Shown here: positions 1 to 11,744 of the stretch, piece by piece
How the letters are laid out: each line of letters starts with the position of its first letter
How positions within the stretch are numbered: the stretch's first letter is position 1
Assembly: GCA_030737875.1 (NCBI GenBank)
Contig: CM060910.1
Coordinates: forward strand, 615,487,303 to 615,551,302
Reading direction: 5' to 3'
Length of the DNA stretch: 64,000 bases
DNA from: Allium sativum
Lineage: Eukaryota > Streptophyta > Magnoliopsida > Asparagales > Amaryllidaceae
Translations under genes and position numbers: made by a program
Notes under the pieces: generated by a model
Told to the model about the DNA's origin: nothing
What the model saw: the letters and a program-made list of their open reading frames with translations, nothing else
Databases searched by the model: none

Positions 1-770
1 TCAATTTCTTGTTAAGAATATATACTAGGATGCTGACAGTGTTTAGTAGCACCCGACACCCGTTGTCCACAGACCATGGACGGCTTGTATGCTTGTTTGT
101 TTGATTTTGATGTGTAGTTGATTGTGTGATGTGATGTGAAACGAAATAAAATATTTTATAGTGGAAAATATTCTATAGTTAAAAATATAAATTTTAACGT
201 GCATATAAAATAAATATTTATAAACGAATTGGGCAATTTGTTTATATACACTGATTTGATTGATATTGATTGGGACGATAAATTTTACACATCGCCCGAC
301 TGCACAAATAAAATCTGTGTTTGATTGTTTGAAACCCCACATGGGTATTGGGATGATATATGACATACACTAATCCCAATAATTAGCTGTATGTCGATCG
401 GTTGATTGACAGCCTGTTATAAGCGTTGAATATTTATATTTGATGCTTATACAGTGTAGAATGCACTTTGGATGATGGTTGATTATTTGTCATTGTTGAT
501 ATATACATGCGTTGTATGGAAATCCATAGAAATAAAATCTATGGTAATTGATTGGGCCTCATTCCAGTTTTGAAATAGAAATATTTGGAAAAGAAATATT
601 TGAACAGAAATATTTGAAAAAGGAAATATTTGAAATAGAATATTTGAAAATAGAAATATATGAAGCCGTGTTGATTAGATTGACGCTATTTTGACGTGAA
701 TGATATTTATATCGATTTTATTCATTTTATAATGAATATCGAAAGTGATTTCAAAATCTGATATTTTGAA

Positions 771-893
771 TAGAAATGAATTCGAATTGAAATTGAATAG
801 AAATGAATTCGAATTGAAATTGAATAGAAATGAATTCGAATGGAAATTGAATAGAAATGAATTCGAATTGAAATTGAATGGAATTGAAAACGA
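771..893. repeat. 27-bp tandem repeat, about 4 units
   Basis: Units start at 771, 798, 825 and 852, each a variant of GAAATGAATTCGAATTGAAA plus 7 bases, then decay into related AT-rich sequence. The same 27-bp period is seen at 18047-18181 and, inverted, at 62009-62128, so the minisatellite belongs to this LTR lineage. Confidence 0.9.
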
Positions 894-1059
894 ACTGAAA
901 TTGAATTAAAAATCGATTTGAATTGAAATCAATTTGAAATGAATTTAAATCGAATTTATAAGGAAAAATTCAATTTTGATTTGAATTTGAAAAGAAGTTG
1001 AAATTGTTTTGAAAACGAATTTAAAACGGTTTTTAAAAATACGTTTTAAAAGGAAATTG

Positions 1060-1101
1060 ATGAAATATATATAATATATATTATATATATTTATATATAA
1101 T
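1060..1101. repeat. AT-rich microsatellite tract
   Basis: Imperfect TA/ATA run next to the GC-rich block at 1107-1135. The inverted copy at 61838-61885 has a longer perfect TA run at the same place, as expected for slippage. Confidence 0.8.
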
Positions 1102-3286
1102 GGCCTGAATAGAACGCGCCGCGCAGCGGCAGTTCGCGAATTTCGACCATTGATTTCGAATAGACATTGCGGGAGATCCGACCGTCAGATTCTCCTAAAA
1201 CCGGAACCGTTGGGTTCGTATCGAAAAGAGCTTTCTAACGAATATTAGAAATTTGAAATCTAACGGTTGGATTTGGAATTATGTCCAAATCAAATTTGAA
1301 AAAGGTCGCTGTAAGTGCAGTTCGATGGCCGTTGATGGAAATCGACTGTACGGGCCTTGATAAAATTATTAAAAATAGTAATAATTTGTGTAAAATCATA
1401 AGAAATGATTTGTGAAGAATTGGGATGAAAAACTCCATATTTGAAAAGATAAAAATAGATTTTTATCGAAATGAACTAGTTTTGAACCAGAATTATAATT
1501 TTATTTATTTTTAAATAAATAAATTGAATTTGAAAAGGGTTTTAAAAGTAACCAGAATTTCCAATAATTGAATGGGAATGGATTTGAATCGAAATTGTCT
1601 TTGGAATATTTCAATGTTGGATTTCGTGATGATACAGGTATTGTTTTGGGAATTTGAAAGATATATTTATATCGTTATTTCCAATACGATATTTGTTGGT
1701 CGTAGAATTTGATATTGAATATAAGCCGATATATTTTCTATTCAGAGCCTTGTATTTAATATCGAAAGTGATTTGGGGTTTATCGTGAACAGTGTTTTAA
1801 ATAACACTTGTTCTTTAACCCGATAATGAATTGAATGTGATTTTGGGTTTATAGTGAACCGTGTTTTAAATGACATTGGTTCTTTAACCCAGTTAAAGAC
1901 AGGATATTGATTTCTGTAAAGATTAAAACTAAGTGAAGTTTTAATGAATCTTTAATTAGATTGAAAAAATCGAGAATGGAGTATCACCAGTTTTACTCCA
2001 GACGGTAGTTAAATCTTTAATTAGATTTGAACGTGAAATGGTAATCGAATTTACCGATAACACTGTGGTGTTAGATATGAAGTATGACCAGTTTTACTTC
2101 ATGGGATAAATAGGTTGGGATTGGGAAATAAAATAAATAATTACTTCGGTGTGGTTCGCTAATCCCGACTAGTTTAAAGTGATATTCAAAGGAAGATTAA
2201 AGAATTTATCTTTGATAAAATTAATGGGAACCTTTCCCAAAATATAAGAATATTTGAATAAAAAGAATATTTTGAAGTGGAATGAGGCGTATGTTGTGTT
2301 TGTGTAACACTTTTATAATATATGCGTGAGTTATTCAGAAAGACCGGGTTTATCCCATTCTGAATAACTGATTCGACGTGGTGTCGAAGGTGAAGACGGT
2401 GGTTGAAGACCGGAGGTCTTCACGTCGTTTGGATAATTACTGATGATCTTGATTGGGCCGTACACCCAAGAGGAGGGAATCAGTTGGTGGTCGTCCAGAC
2501 GTACTTGGATATCGATGGATATGCGGGTACTAGGTGCCTCCGGTTTCGTTCAGACCCAGAACGGACTTGTAAATGGACCGTGTGTCTGACATTGGATATC
2601 ATTCTGTGTGATTGATGGATATCGGTTGCATGGAGTGGTTTGCCTATGTGGCATGCTAAGAAGCAAATGATCAAGGCTTCTGTTGAAAAGCAAAGTCTTG
2701 TGGTTGATGATCAAAGCACGGCCTGTGTGGCATAGCTTTGTGTAACGTTGATTCGCGAGCCTCACACCCTGGTTGTGAACCAGAAACGGGAGAGGACATC
2801 AGGGAGGGCATGCATTTCCTTCTAGTTAGAAGTGGCGTCAGTGGTTTTACACGCCCTGACGAGTTTGACTTATGTGGTTGTTGCTGTTGCGAGGCGCCTC
2901 GGATATATCGGTGACTATGTGAAGCCGATGGAGTCATTCGTTGACTCATTGACGCCCCAAAGGGCGGGGAAATGTAGTGTTCAGGCATAATAATCCAGAT
3001 CGATGGACCGACCCTGATGATCCATGGGGCAGTTGCGGCTGTTCCTGAGACACGGGCTTGAGCGTCTCGAATCGGTAGAGGACTATCTTTTGCCTCGGTT
3101 CACAGATGGAAATCCAACTTCCAAATACGTGACATTTGCGGTTTTGATTGTAGAGCCTAGTATGGCGACATGATATATGGTACCCATGCCGTCTATGATT
3201 GATATTTATGATTGAAATTGTTTTAAACACTATACACTTATTATAGTATCAAATGACTTGTTTTAAAATGTATCAAGCATGCTTTG

Positions 3287-3358
3287 GCTATTATAAGGGA
3301 AAACCCTATCCCCCGGCTTGCGTTGCATTGTGTGATAGGACCTGGGTCTTATAATAGC
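3287..3358 (+). other. Conserved stem-loop in LTR (GCTATTATAAG / CTTATAATAGC)
   Basis: Perfect 11-bp arms at 3287-3297 and 3348-3358 are separated by exactly 50 nt. A shorter inner helix is possible (ACCCTATC with GATA...GGGT). The same structure with the same 50-nt spacing is present in four other LTRs, with paired substitutions in the arms. It lies about 480 bp before the poly(A)-signal-like region in the transcribed part of the LTR. A structural RNA role is inferred. Confidence 0.7.
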
Positions 3359-3838
3359 TTCATTTTTCTTTATTTAGCATTGTGCTGTTGTTTAATGCAC
3401 TGGTGTTCTTGGGAGGAAACCCGTTCCGTGTTATACGGCGTGGTCCCTTGATTTACCGAACTTTAAAATAAAGATTAATAACTGTTTTTAGTTCTCACAC
3501 CAGTCCCATGATTGACCTGGAGTTTATTATTTTAACCTAAACTCTGGGCGCCCTTATTTTGAAACGGGCAGCTGGTAGTTTTGTGTTTTGCAGATTTATA
3601 TTCACAGGATCCTGATTTACAGCTGGAACGATGCTCGGAAAGCTCTGTATCCGTGTATTACTTTCAGTTGTGTTTTGTATTATTTTTCCGCTGCAATACT
3701 GTATTTAAATCTTTGATATTTATCGAATGTAATTTATTCATTCATACTCTGTATATTCTTATATCTGATGGAATTGTTGTAATATACAATGAAATGTTCT
3801 TCTGTCTGCGTTCTAATTTGTCGTGTTCCCAAAATAAT

Positions 3839-3951
3839 CAGGTGCTTCGAACGGTCTTGATCGGTTTAGCGACTGATTCGGATCGAGCGAAATTCCTGGT
3901 CGTTATATCGTGTCTATTCACCCCTCCTCTAGGGTTAATCTGGATCCAACA
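3839..3951 (+). mobile_element. 3' end of a copia 5' LTR (truncated, chimeric junction)
   Basis: The stretch ends in TCTAGGGTTAATCTGGATCCAACA, matching the end of the 3' LTR at 11721-11744 and followed by a primer binding site. Only about the last 30-40 bp match convincingly. Upstream the sequence belongs to a different (gypsy-type) LTR family, so the 5' LTR of this copia element is truncated or was replaced by recombination. Confidence 0.65.
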
Positions 3952-3953
3952 AG

Positions 3954-3966
3954 TGGTATCAGAGCC
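3954..3966 (+). other. Primer binding site (initiator Met tRNA) of copia element
   Basis: TGGTATCAGAGCC lies two bases after the LTR end CAACA. This is the standard complement to the 3' end of plant initiator-Met tRNA used by many plant LTR retrotransposons. The gag start codon follows 25 bases later, at 3992. Confidence 0.9.
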
Positions 3967-3991
3967 AGGTTATTTCTTTAACTCTAGAGTC

Positions 3992-5410
3992 ATGGATCAT
4001 TCTAGTTGTCAGTCCATAAAGAGTTAGTCCAGTTCTATTCCATCTATTTTTAATGGTATAGATTTTTTAAATTGGAAATCAGAAATGAAATCTTATTTAA
4101 AATCTGTTTATATTAAATGTTGGAATAGTATTATTAATGGGTACGATATTGTAAGTAGGGCAGATATTGAATTTAATTTACGAGCTACTCATATTTTATA
4201 TTCTTATATTGATGATGTTCAATATAGCCTTATTTCGCATTGTTTAACTGCGCAGGAAATCTGGCAGACTCTCAACATGCTACATGGAAAAACTGACAAA
4301 TACCCAAAACCCCAGAATGATAACTCAGCTTCAGATTTGTGTTTAACAGGTTGTACAGATAGAATTTCAGATGGAGTCTCAACAGGAAATATTTCTTTGA
4401 TTCATCGTTTAACTGAATCAGTTGAGAAGCTAAAATCTAAAAATAAACTTCTGAAATCTGAGAAGCTTGAGTTGATCTGCAAAAATAATGTTTTGGAATC
4501 AAAACTCAAAAACGTTAAGAAGTCTTCAAATTCTAATTGCAAAAATTGTTTAAATTTGAAAAATGATCTTGTTCATCAAAATAAAAATATTCAGAAACTT
4601 GAAAATCAAATCCTGATTTTAAATGAGAACAAGATAGAGCTTGAAAGCACAAACAATTGTTTGCAAAAAGAATTTGAAAATTTTAAGACGACTGAAAAGT
4701 CCAAATATATTTTTGCTGAAATTTTTTTGCTGAAAAGTGGTTCGATTTTGAAAGAACTTGAAAACGAGTTTGAAAATTTCAAAAATTTTGAATCTGAAAA
4801 TTGAAACCATTTTGAGTCTAAGATTTCGGAATCCCAATCCAGAATTAAATTGCTTGAATCTGAAAATTTGTTTTTGAAACAATCTGATGCTGAAAAGAAA
4901 ATCACTATTAATCGTTGTTCAGAACTGATAAAAGAAAATAGTGATCTTAAATCCAAGATTCAACGACTTGAGTTAGTTTTGAATAAATTTTCGAATGGAG
5001 AAAAATCGTTGAATATGCTGTTACAAAACCAAGTTTCTATTAGAAATAAATCTGGTCTTGGCTTTGGGAATATCAATCGTTTTGATATGATGAATTCAAA
5101 TGATTTTAAAGACAATTCAAACTATCTTGGAAAAGATTGTTTTGAATTTTTAAACTCTGGCAATTCAAAATATTTTTTGAAACATAAACAAAATAAGAAT
5201 TTGTTTTATAACAAACCATTCTATCATTCTTGGACCTCAAAAAGAAGTAAAGTGAATTCGTCTAATTTCAAACAGATCTGGGTCCCTAAAGGTACTTTGG
5301 TAAATTCTGATGGATTGTTATATAAACAAGTTTGGGTACCTAAACATATGAATACAACTTTGAGTGGTTTTACTAATTTGGTTAGACCACTTGATTCTAT
5401 GAACAGTTAG
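3992..5410 (+). pseudogene. gag: Ty1/copia (SIRE-like) gag, broken by two in-frame stops
   Basis: One reading frame runs from the ATG at 3992 to the TAG at 5408-5410 (473 codons), broken only by TAG at 4025 and TGA at 4802, with no frameshift. The N-terminal part carries the copia gag signature FNGIDFLNWKSEMKSYL (DUF4219/UBN2 type). After the LHGKTDK stretch (about residue 105) the usual UBN2 continuation and any CCHC zinc knuckle are missing, which suggests an internal deletion. The middle third is a long K/E/L/N-rich coiled coil. Near the C-terminus two IWVPKG/VWVPKH motifs appear, typical of SIRE/Maximus-type elements. In the family, Gag forms the virus-like particle. Here it cannot be made as one protein, and no protease, integrase or RT follows. 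Confident as to family; the lineage call rests on motifs recalled from the family. Confidence 0.85.
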
Positions 5411-7398
5411 GTACCGGAGGAGGCTGTGGAACTGCTAGGCAAAAGAGATTTGGATTCAAGCTGCTCAATACTCCTGTAATCATTCACAGTTCCTTAGCCA
5501 AGACTGATGAGTTAGAGATTCTGATTTACATTGGATTCTGGTATGATCTCTAAACTCACCTTTGTAAATATTTTCTGTTTTTATTTTCTTTGTTTATTTC
5601 TCCTTCTGTCCCTTCTGTTTATTTTTCTCTTTCTGTTTTATGTTTTGTCACTGTCATATCATTGTAACTTCTTCTGGGCTTCATTAACTTCCAATTGTAG
5701 AACTCATATTTTCTGGAAATTCGATGTAGTTGAATAGAACTCTGATGTTTTAATTATTTCCAGATCTTGAATTTAATCTTGTAAATATCTGCAATAGTTT
5801 TGAAGTTTATGTTTATCTGAATTCATAACAGTGTTGATGTATTCGTGTCATATCTTGAACACTGTTAATTTTGAATTCTAAATTTTTTTGAAGTTCTGAA
5901 TATTTAGTGAAATTTCACACATATCTGCTGTTTTGAGTTTCTTCTAATTCATTTTAGAAAGGCTTGAAATAATATACTCATACAGCACACCAATATTCAT
6001 CAGTTGTGATAATTTCATTATTTTCCATATTGGCTTGGACATATTGATTTATCTTGAATCAGTGATACATCCTGAAATTCATCTTTATTCATGATCATTA
6101 TGATTGATTTTTGTTTTGTTTGAGATCACTTGAAAATTCATGATATTTTGATCTCACACACCTCTCAGATCTAAAATTATTAATCTTGTGTGATTGATTC
6201 ATTGTATCTCAAGATTTACATTTGTTCAAGTGATTTTGAATAAACCATTATTTTCAGGATCATGAATTATTACTCATACTTGATGTAAATGATCTGAAAT
6301 TTCTCTTATACTTGTCAGAGATAATTTTGATTTTTTTTTTGAAGAAATCGTCATAAATCTCTCTACTATTTCATGGTTATTTGATTTGAATATTTGTTTA
6401 TTTAATATCATTTGAAATTATTGATTTACTGAATCACACACATATCTTGAATGTGAAACTAATAATTTGGTGTGATCAATTCATTGAATCTAGAGTTTTT
6501 CATATTCCTCAAATGATTTCAAATAAACGGTATTTCTAATCTTGGATCATGAATGATTTTATGTGACCATCCTCTGACAAGTCTGCTGTGATATTATTTT
6601 CTGTGCTGCTCTGATACTATTTCAAATAATTTCTTGTTCTTGTCTGTAGGTTTGAAAAATGTGCAAATTTGTTAATTCTGTCTGTTTTGGGCTTTGTGAT
6701 TAAAATTTGTTAATAGAGACACCAAGTGGTATCAGAAATGCCTTATATTTGTTTCACCTTGTATAGATCCACACTCTTTTTGCCTTGTATAAATTTTTCC
6801 CTCTTGTCCTGTATAACTCTTTATATTCCCTCTTGTAATTGATTTTCAATTTTAAAATTATTTATTGATTATTCATTCAGAAATTGAAATCAATATCTGA
6901 ATTGAACTGTATTTATAATTCATCAAAATTATTATCAGAATTTGAAATTGTGATGAATTGTGACTGCAGTATATTTCACAACAAGAGGAGATTTTATTTA
7001 GAGTTTCATGATGGTTGAACAATTATTATAATATCTTTGAATTGGCAATTATTTCACGGCCATCTTCATTACCTATCATCCTTCTGCCATCCGTTATGAT
7101 TTTATATTAATGTGGAGAGTTAATTTAAAAAAAAAATTTGAATAAACAGTGAAAATGTTTGTGATGGAATTGTGGCTATGTTATTACTATTCAGAATTAG
7201 TGATAATTGAAAATTTTCAATAATCCTGGTACAGTTGAGCATATTTCATAATATAATTAATTTTGAAATTTATTTCACAAACCATTTCTGTACCTATCGC
7301 ATTTCTATCATCCATTTTTGGTTTTATATACTGAGGAGTTTTTCATTCTGAAACTGAAAATGATAGAATATATAATTAATACATAAGTGTGTCTCTAA

Positions 7399-7503
7399 CC
7401 TCATTTAAAAATCCAAGCTCTGGTTATGCATGGTTATGAGACAACTTGTAATTTAAGCTGCGACTGACCTCATTTAAAAATCCAAGCTCTGGTTATGCAT
7501 GGT
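7399..7503. repeat. 36-bp direct repeat, two copies
   Basis: The string beginning CCTCATTTAAAAATCCAAGC occurs identically at 7399-7434 and 7468-7503 (offset 69 bp). It contains the near-palindromic GGTTATGCATGG. It lies in the non-coding interior of the copia element; function unknown. Confidence 0.9.
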
Positions 7504-7983
7504 CAGTGTGCTCTTAAATAAAATAAAATAAAATTTGCGCTATAAATTAAAATTGATATGAAATTCTCCTTGGTGTATAAAAATCAGCCTATCAATCCAT
7601 CTTCTATTTGTGAAATGTGTTAAAATCTTATGACGTATTATGATTTGTTGATTGATTGGTATTGGGATTTGAGATTATTAGATTTTGTCACTTAAGTTGA
7701 AATTATAATTATAGTCCAAATCCATCACTGTTTTTGCGCTAATTTTTTATAAAATCTTTTGAAAATAATTGAAATTCATATCTATATAACTCTCCTCATT
7801 TTCATAAAATTCATCGTAAATCTATCGTTCTACAATGTGAAATATGCCACATGTTCTCAGTTTATTATGATTTTTGTTTGACTAATTGAGATTTATGATG
7901 ACCGTTCTTCCTCTTAAGCTGAAATTATATTGTTTACTCATTATTTATCTATACTTTAAATTCTGAATCCTTTGGATGATAAC

Positions 7984-8214
7984 AAAAGGGGGAGAATGCG
8001 TTCAGATTTTGATTTATGAGTGAATATTTTATAAATATTTTTGATTTTGAAAATTCATGATTATTCATATCATTCATTTCACTCATGCATAGTTATAGGG
8101 GGAGTTGTCTGTTGTAGGGGGAGCTGATAAATAGGGGGAGTTCAATTTTCACTGTCAAACACATATATTGTATATAAAATCTTTTATTTGTTTGTCATCA
8201 TCAAAAGGGGGGGA
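7984..8214 (+). other. Polypurine tract ladder before the 3' LTR
   Basis: Purine tracts with G runs occur at 7984-7996 (AAAAGGGGGAGAA), 8097-8104, 8116-8123, 8133-8140 and 8203-8214 (AAAAGGGGGGGA). The last lies directly before the LTR start TGTTG, so it is the functional PPT for plus-strand priming. Several extra PPT-like tracts upstream of the 3' LTR are known from SIRE-type copia elements and support that assignment. Confidence 0.85.
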
Positions 8215-8215
8215 T

Positions 8216-8569
8216 TGTTGTATATAACGTTGTTGTATACACAATTATATGATTTTTGTTTGATGATAACAAACAAATATATTTTATTTTAAATGTGTTT
8301 GTTATTGTACTGTTGTATAACATCACAGACAGGAATATAATATTTATATTTAAATAGAATACGATTGTACAGAATTTCATATATTCACACAGTATTTTAT
8401 TTAAATTTAAAACATACAAATAGTACAATTTCTTATAACTCCTCTGTTTTTTTCATCTCACAGAATATTGTTCTTATAGATAAACAGAATAAAATAGATA
8501 AGTTTTTTTGACAACAATAAAATAATATTTTATTTCAATCAAACTTGTTTATTACAAACATCAGTACAA

Positions 8570-8613
<44 letters not shown>

Positions 8614-9435
8614 TCTCCTCACTCATACATTCACTCAGTTTACATTTCAGTATACATTTTTTTTTGAGACAGACACTTTCACTTTTACACACACTGTATA
8701 TTTTTCACTGTCAATTTCTGTCTTCTGTCATCTTTTATCTTCTGTCTTCACAGTTTTCAGTCCAGTCACTTCAGTCCAGTCTCATCTTCTTACCTGTCAT
8801 ATGAAACAGAAACACACAGTACACTGCAACAAGAATAAAACTGAACACATGTGCATATAAATTTTATTTTTAAAATTTTATTTGCCTCAGTTTTCTGGTG
8901 TGTTTCTCAACATTTTTCATGACTTGATCTGATTAATCTGTGTCTAGTCAGTTTGTATATAGTACAGGGACAGGAAATATTGACTGGTGGCTGCATATAC
9001 ACACGTGTGCACTGCCACGCCAATTAAGTGTGCAACTGAGGAGTAGCCACGTGGACCTTTCTCGACTCAGTGCACATGAAAACAAAGTCATCACATCTCA
9101 AAGTACAAAGCAAAATGGCTGAGGATATACGCATCAATGAACAAATGTGTACAAGTGAACATAGCATGATACAAATTCAAACATGTTTCAGGATGATCAT
9201 CAAAATGGCACATGCCATGTTCAATTCAGTTAGAAGGAGTACATGAAACAGTGGTCAAGCCAGTCGAACTCAAGTACACGCAAATTCATAATTTTCATGT
9301 CAGAATGTATACATGATTCAGCAGTTATACAAAGCATGATATACACAAGTTTGATCCAGCATTACAGTGACTACAAATGTACATGAAACATAAGTGATGT
9401 CGTCCTACATGCAGGAAAATGGATATATATATTTA

Positions 9436-9476
<41 letters not shown>

Positions 9477-11744
9477 AGCAGTTACAAACAAGACAGTGGC
9501 AAGCAACAGCATTACATGGAGAAAGCTCAAGTCAACATGAATGGACAAGTGGTGCAGCCAACATCATATTAAAGTTCAGCATGGTCTCAATCACGATCAA
9601 AGCAAATACATGGTTCAAGTGAAACTTTCTTTGCATGATTCAAGTGCAGGCAGTTTAAGTGACAAAGCATGGTGTTACAACAGCAAAATTAAAGTGTACA
9701 AGTTCATGCCACAACACAGTTTTCTATCAAAGGAAATGCAGTGTGCAAATCCCTAATGTATGCATGAATATGTACATAGATTTGTGTATATACATGGTAT
9801 ACTGTTCAAGTTCAGACAAAGTACTCATGTCAAGAGCAAGTTCAAAGCAACATAAATCAGTGGACATAGCTAATGAATAAAGGACATAAATGAGCAGTAC
9901 ACATATCGATAGGTTCTAGTTCAAGTTCTTAAGCAAGTCAAGAATGAATACAAGGCAGGCACAATGACATGGGTAGTGAAGTCAAGATACAGCAGGTTCA
10001 AAGTGACTCAAGGACATGGTGCATCTACTTTGTGATATGGCAGAGCAACACTTATACAAGTGTAGAGAAATTAGAATGCAACAAAAATGAAAAAGTTTGT
10101 TCCTCAAAATTTTTACAAGTAAATATTTTTTAGAAAACAAGAATAATTGGAAAACTGCAATCCCAATCTTTTCAGCAATATATATTCCAGTTTGAACAAT
10201 ATCAGGGAAAATTGTTTGCAAAGTAATGAATGAAATTGTTCCAAGAATAGACAACTGAAACTGGATGATTGAAGATTCTTTAGGCAAGAAATTGATTTCA
10301 TAAATTCAATACTTTCCAGTTTTTGGTCAAAACATATTTTCCTGAAATCACAATTTGGTTTAAAATGGAAAGAAATCGAGATGCACTTTTATGGTGGCAT
10401 TAATTCATTCATATTCATTGAGGTGTACTTGCCAATAACACAACAGAAAAATCAGACAACTTAGTAATTCCATAAATTCACTCATACACAGGAGCTTAAT
10501 CAAGAGCCAAATTTAGTTTTCAATTTCCAGAATTGCAAATTCTACTGAGGGACATAAAATCAAGTTCAAATGGCTCAAATATTTTCCAGAATTTCCATAA
10601 TTAAATCAAGCCAATTTTATCAAGGTATCAAAGGGGTATTGCTTTCCAGAATTGTTCAAGGGGCCACAAACATTTCAGGAAAGTTCATCACAACAAAACA
10701 GGAAAGCTATTAAAGCCAGAGCAACAAATTCAAATTCACTTTTCTATGCCAAGGTGATTGAAATCAAAAGAGGAAATCCAAGAATTTCAGGAAACAATTA
10801 ACGCACAGTCAAGCCAATAATATACAAAATCAGAGATGTTTTAGGATTTTAAAATCCTATTTCTACACCATTACATCACTAGCAATCTGGGAGATCGATT
10901 GAAACCACAAACAACTTGCAAGAAATTCAAAGAAAGAAAATTCAGAAATTTACTCACTTCCAGTTTCGATCGAGAGAGTGAGAACAAGCCCAAATCGGAG
11001 CATCAACAATCGACATTAGAGAATCAGCAAATTCGAGAAATTAGAGAAACGACATCATCAATTCATCAAGCATCAATCTGATTGGGGACTACAAAAACCC
11101 TAGTTTACATTCATCGATGCCGCCATTTTTAATCTCTAGAGCAAAAGCAAAAGAGACCGGGCAAATAAATTAGAAATGGGCCGGCCAAGCCTTTCTAGGC
11201 TTAATGCTTTAACTAAAAAGGGATGACCCCCTTTTTAATTTAACTCCCAAGGGTTTTCTTTGTTTATTTTGTTTTTTATTATTTTGATTTTTTTGTTTTG
11301 CTTTTCCATCTGTAATATCAAACAATCAGTTCGACAGTCTGTAAAATTCTAGAGTCTCGGTCAAGGTGTTGACTGATAGTTTACAGAGTCTGTAAGATCT
11401 GGGTTACGGATTACGAGGATGTAATTCGGGAAAATCTGATCGACGGGATATAGACCAGTCTAGGGTTTTGAGCGTAGGGGTAGAATAGGAGCAGGGTTTG
11501 CGAGTGTACATGGTCTTGTATGCGCGATCTGTTCTATCACCTAGTAGAAACCTTAGGAATGCAGCAGTAGGCAGGATTTTTCCGAAGCTGGGTATCTCTG
11601 TGTGTCATTTACTTTCTGTATTTTTATATCTGCTGCATTCTGTGATCTGATTGTTATTTCAATATCCCGTTAGATTATAACTCTGCAAAAATTTGTAATA
11701 AACCCTATTCACCCCCCCCCTCTAGGGTTAATCTAGATCCAACA
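8216..11744 (+). mobile_element. 3' LTR of SIRE-like copia element (3529 bp)
   Basis: Begins TGTTGTATAT directly after the PPT and ends GGATTAATC-type U5 sequence with CAACA at 11744. The termini are TGTTG...CAACA inverted repeats. It contains TA microsatellites (8575-8601, 9421-9472) and a C9-10 run at 11711-11720, just before the conserved end. There is no ORF of note. A part near 10880-11330 reads, on the minus strand, like a transcript leader. The flanking sequence after 11744 is a minus-strand gypsy LTR fragment, so this is the insertion border. The matching target duplication cannot be seen because the 5' LTR is damaged. Confidence 0.8.
9421..9472. repeat. AT microsatellite
   Basis: A run of TATATA/TTTATATATG units inside the copia 3' LTR. 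A second run with a short CA tail lies at 8575-8611. Confidence 0.9.

Larger units (their letters stand above)
1..3838 (+). mobile_element. Giant LTR fragment, Ty3/gypsy-type (R/U5 part)
   Basis: No credible coding sequence. The stretch is the inverted counterpart of roughly 58985-63440. Shared landmarks are the CCATGG/TGTGGA block near 68-85, the GGGaCGAT hairpin near 272-297, the 27-bp repeats near 771, the GC-rich block near 1107-1135, the stem-loop at 3287-3358 and a TTTTGCAG acceptor-like site ending at 3593. The same order of landmarks occurs in the LTRs of element A (28800-31330 and 38150-40680), so this is the downstream part of one LTR read in the + direction. The U3/promoter part lies left of the window. 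Homology to the other copies stops near 3838, where the sequence switches to a copia LTR end. Short ORFs across it are not conserved between copies. Confidence 0.8.
5411..8215 (+). mobile_element. Non-coding interior of copia element, pol deleted
   Basis: About 2.8 kb of AT-rich sequence without long ORFs. A short in-frame LDSG peptide at 5531-5542 resembles the start of the copia protease active site (D-S-G) and is followed at once by unrelated sequence, so the deletion that removed protease, integrase, RT and RNase H may begin there. A second PBS-like string (AAGTGGTATCAGA) lies at 6724-6736. The downstream part carries purine tracts leading to the 3' LTR. No envelope-like ORF remains. Confidence 0.7.

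Noticed and set aside
3581..4027. 148 aa frame overlapping the LTR end and PBS
   Set aside because: Runs through the LTR, PBS and gag start; only its last codons are the gag frame.
6724..6736. Second PBS (AAGTGGTATCAGA) as the start of another element
   Set aside because: No LTR end before it and no element structure after it; likely chance or a decayed fragment.
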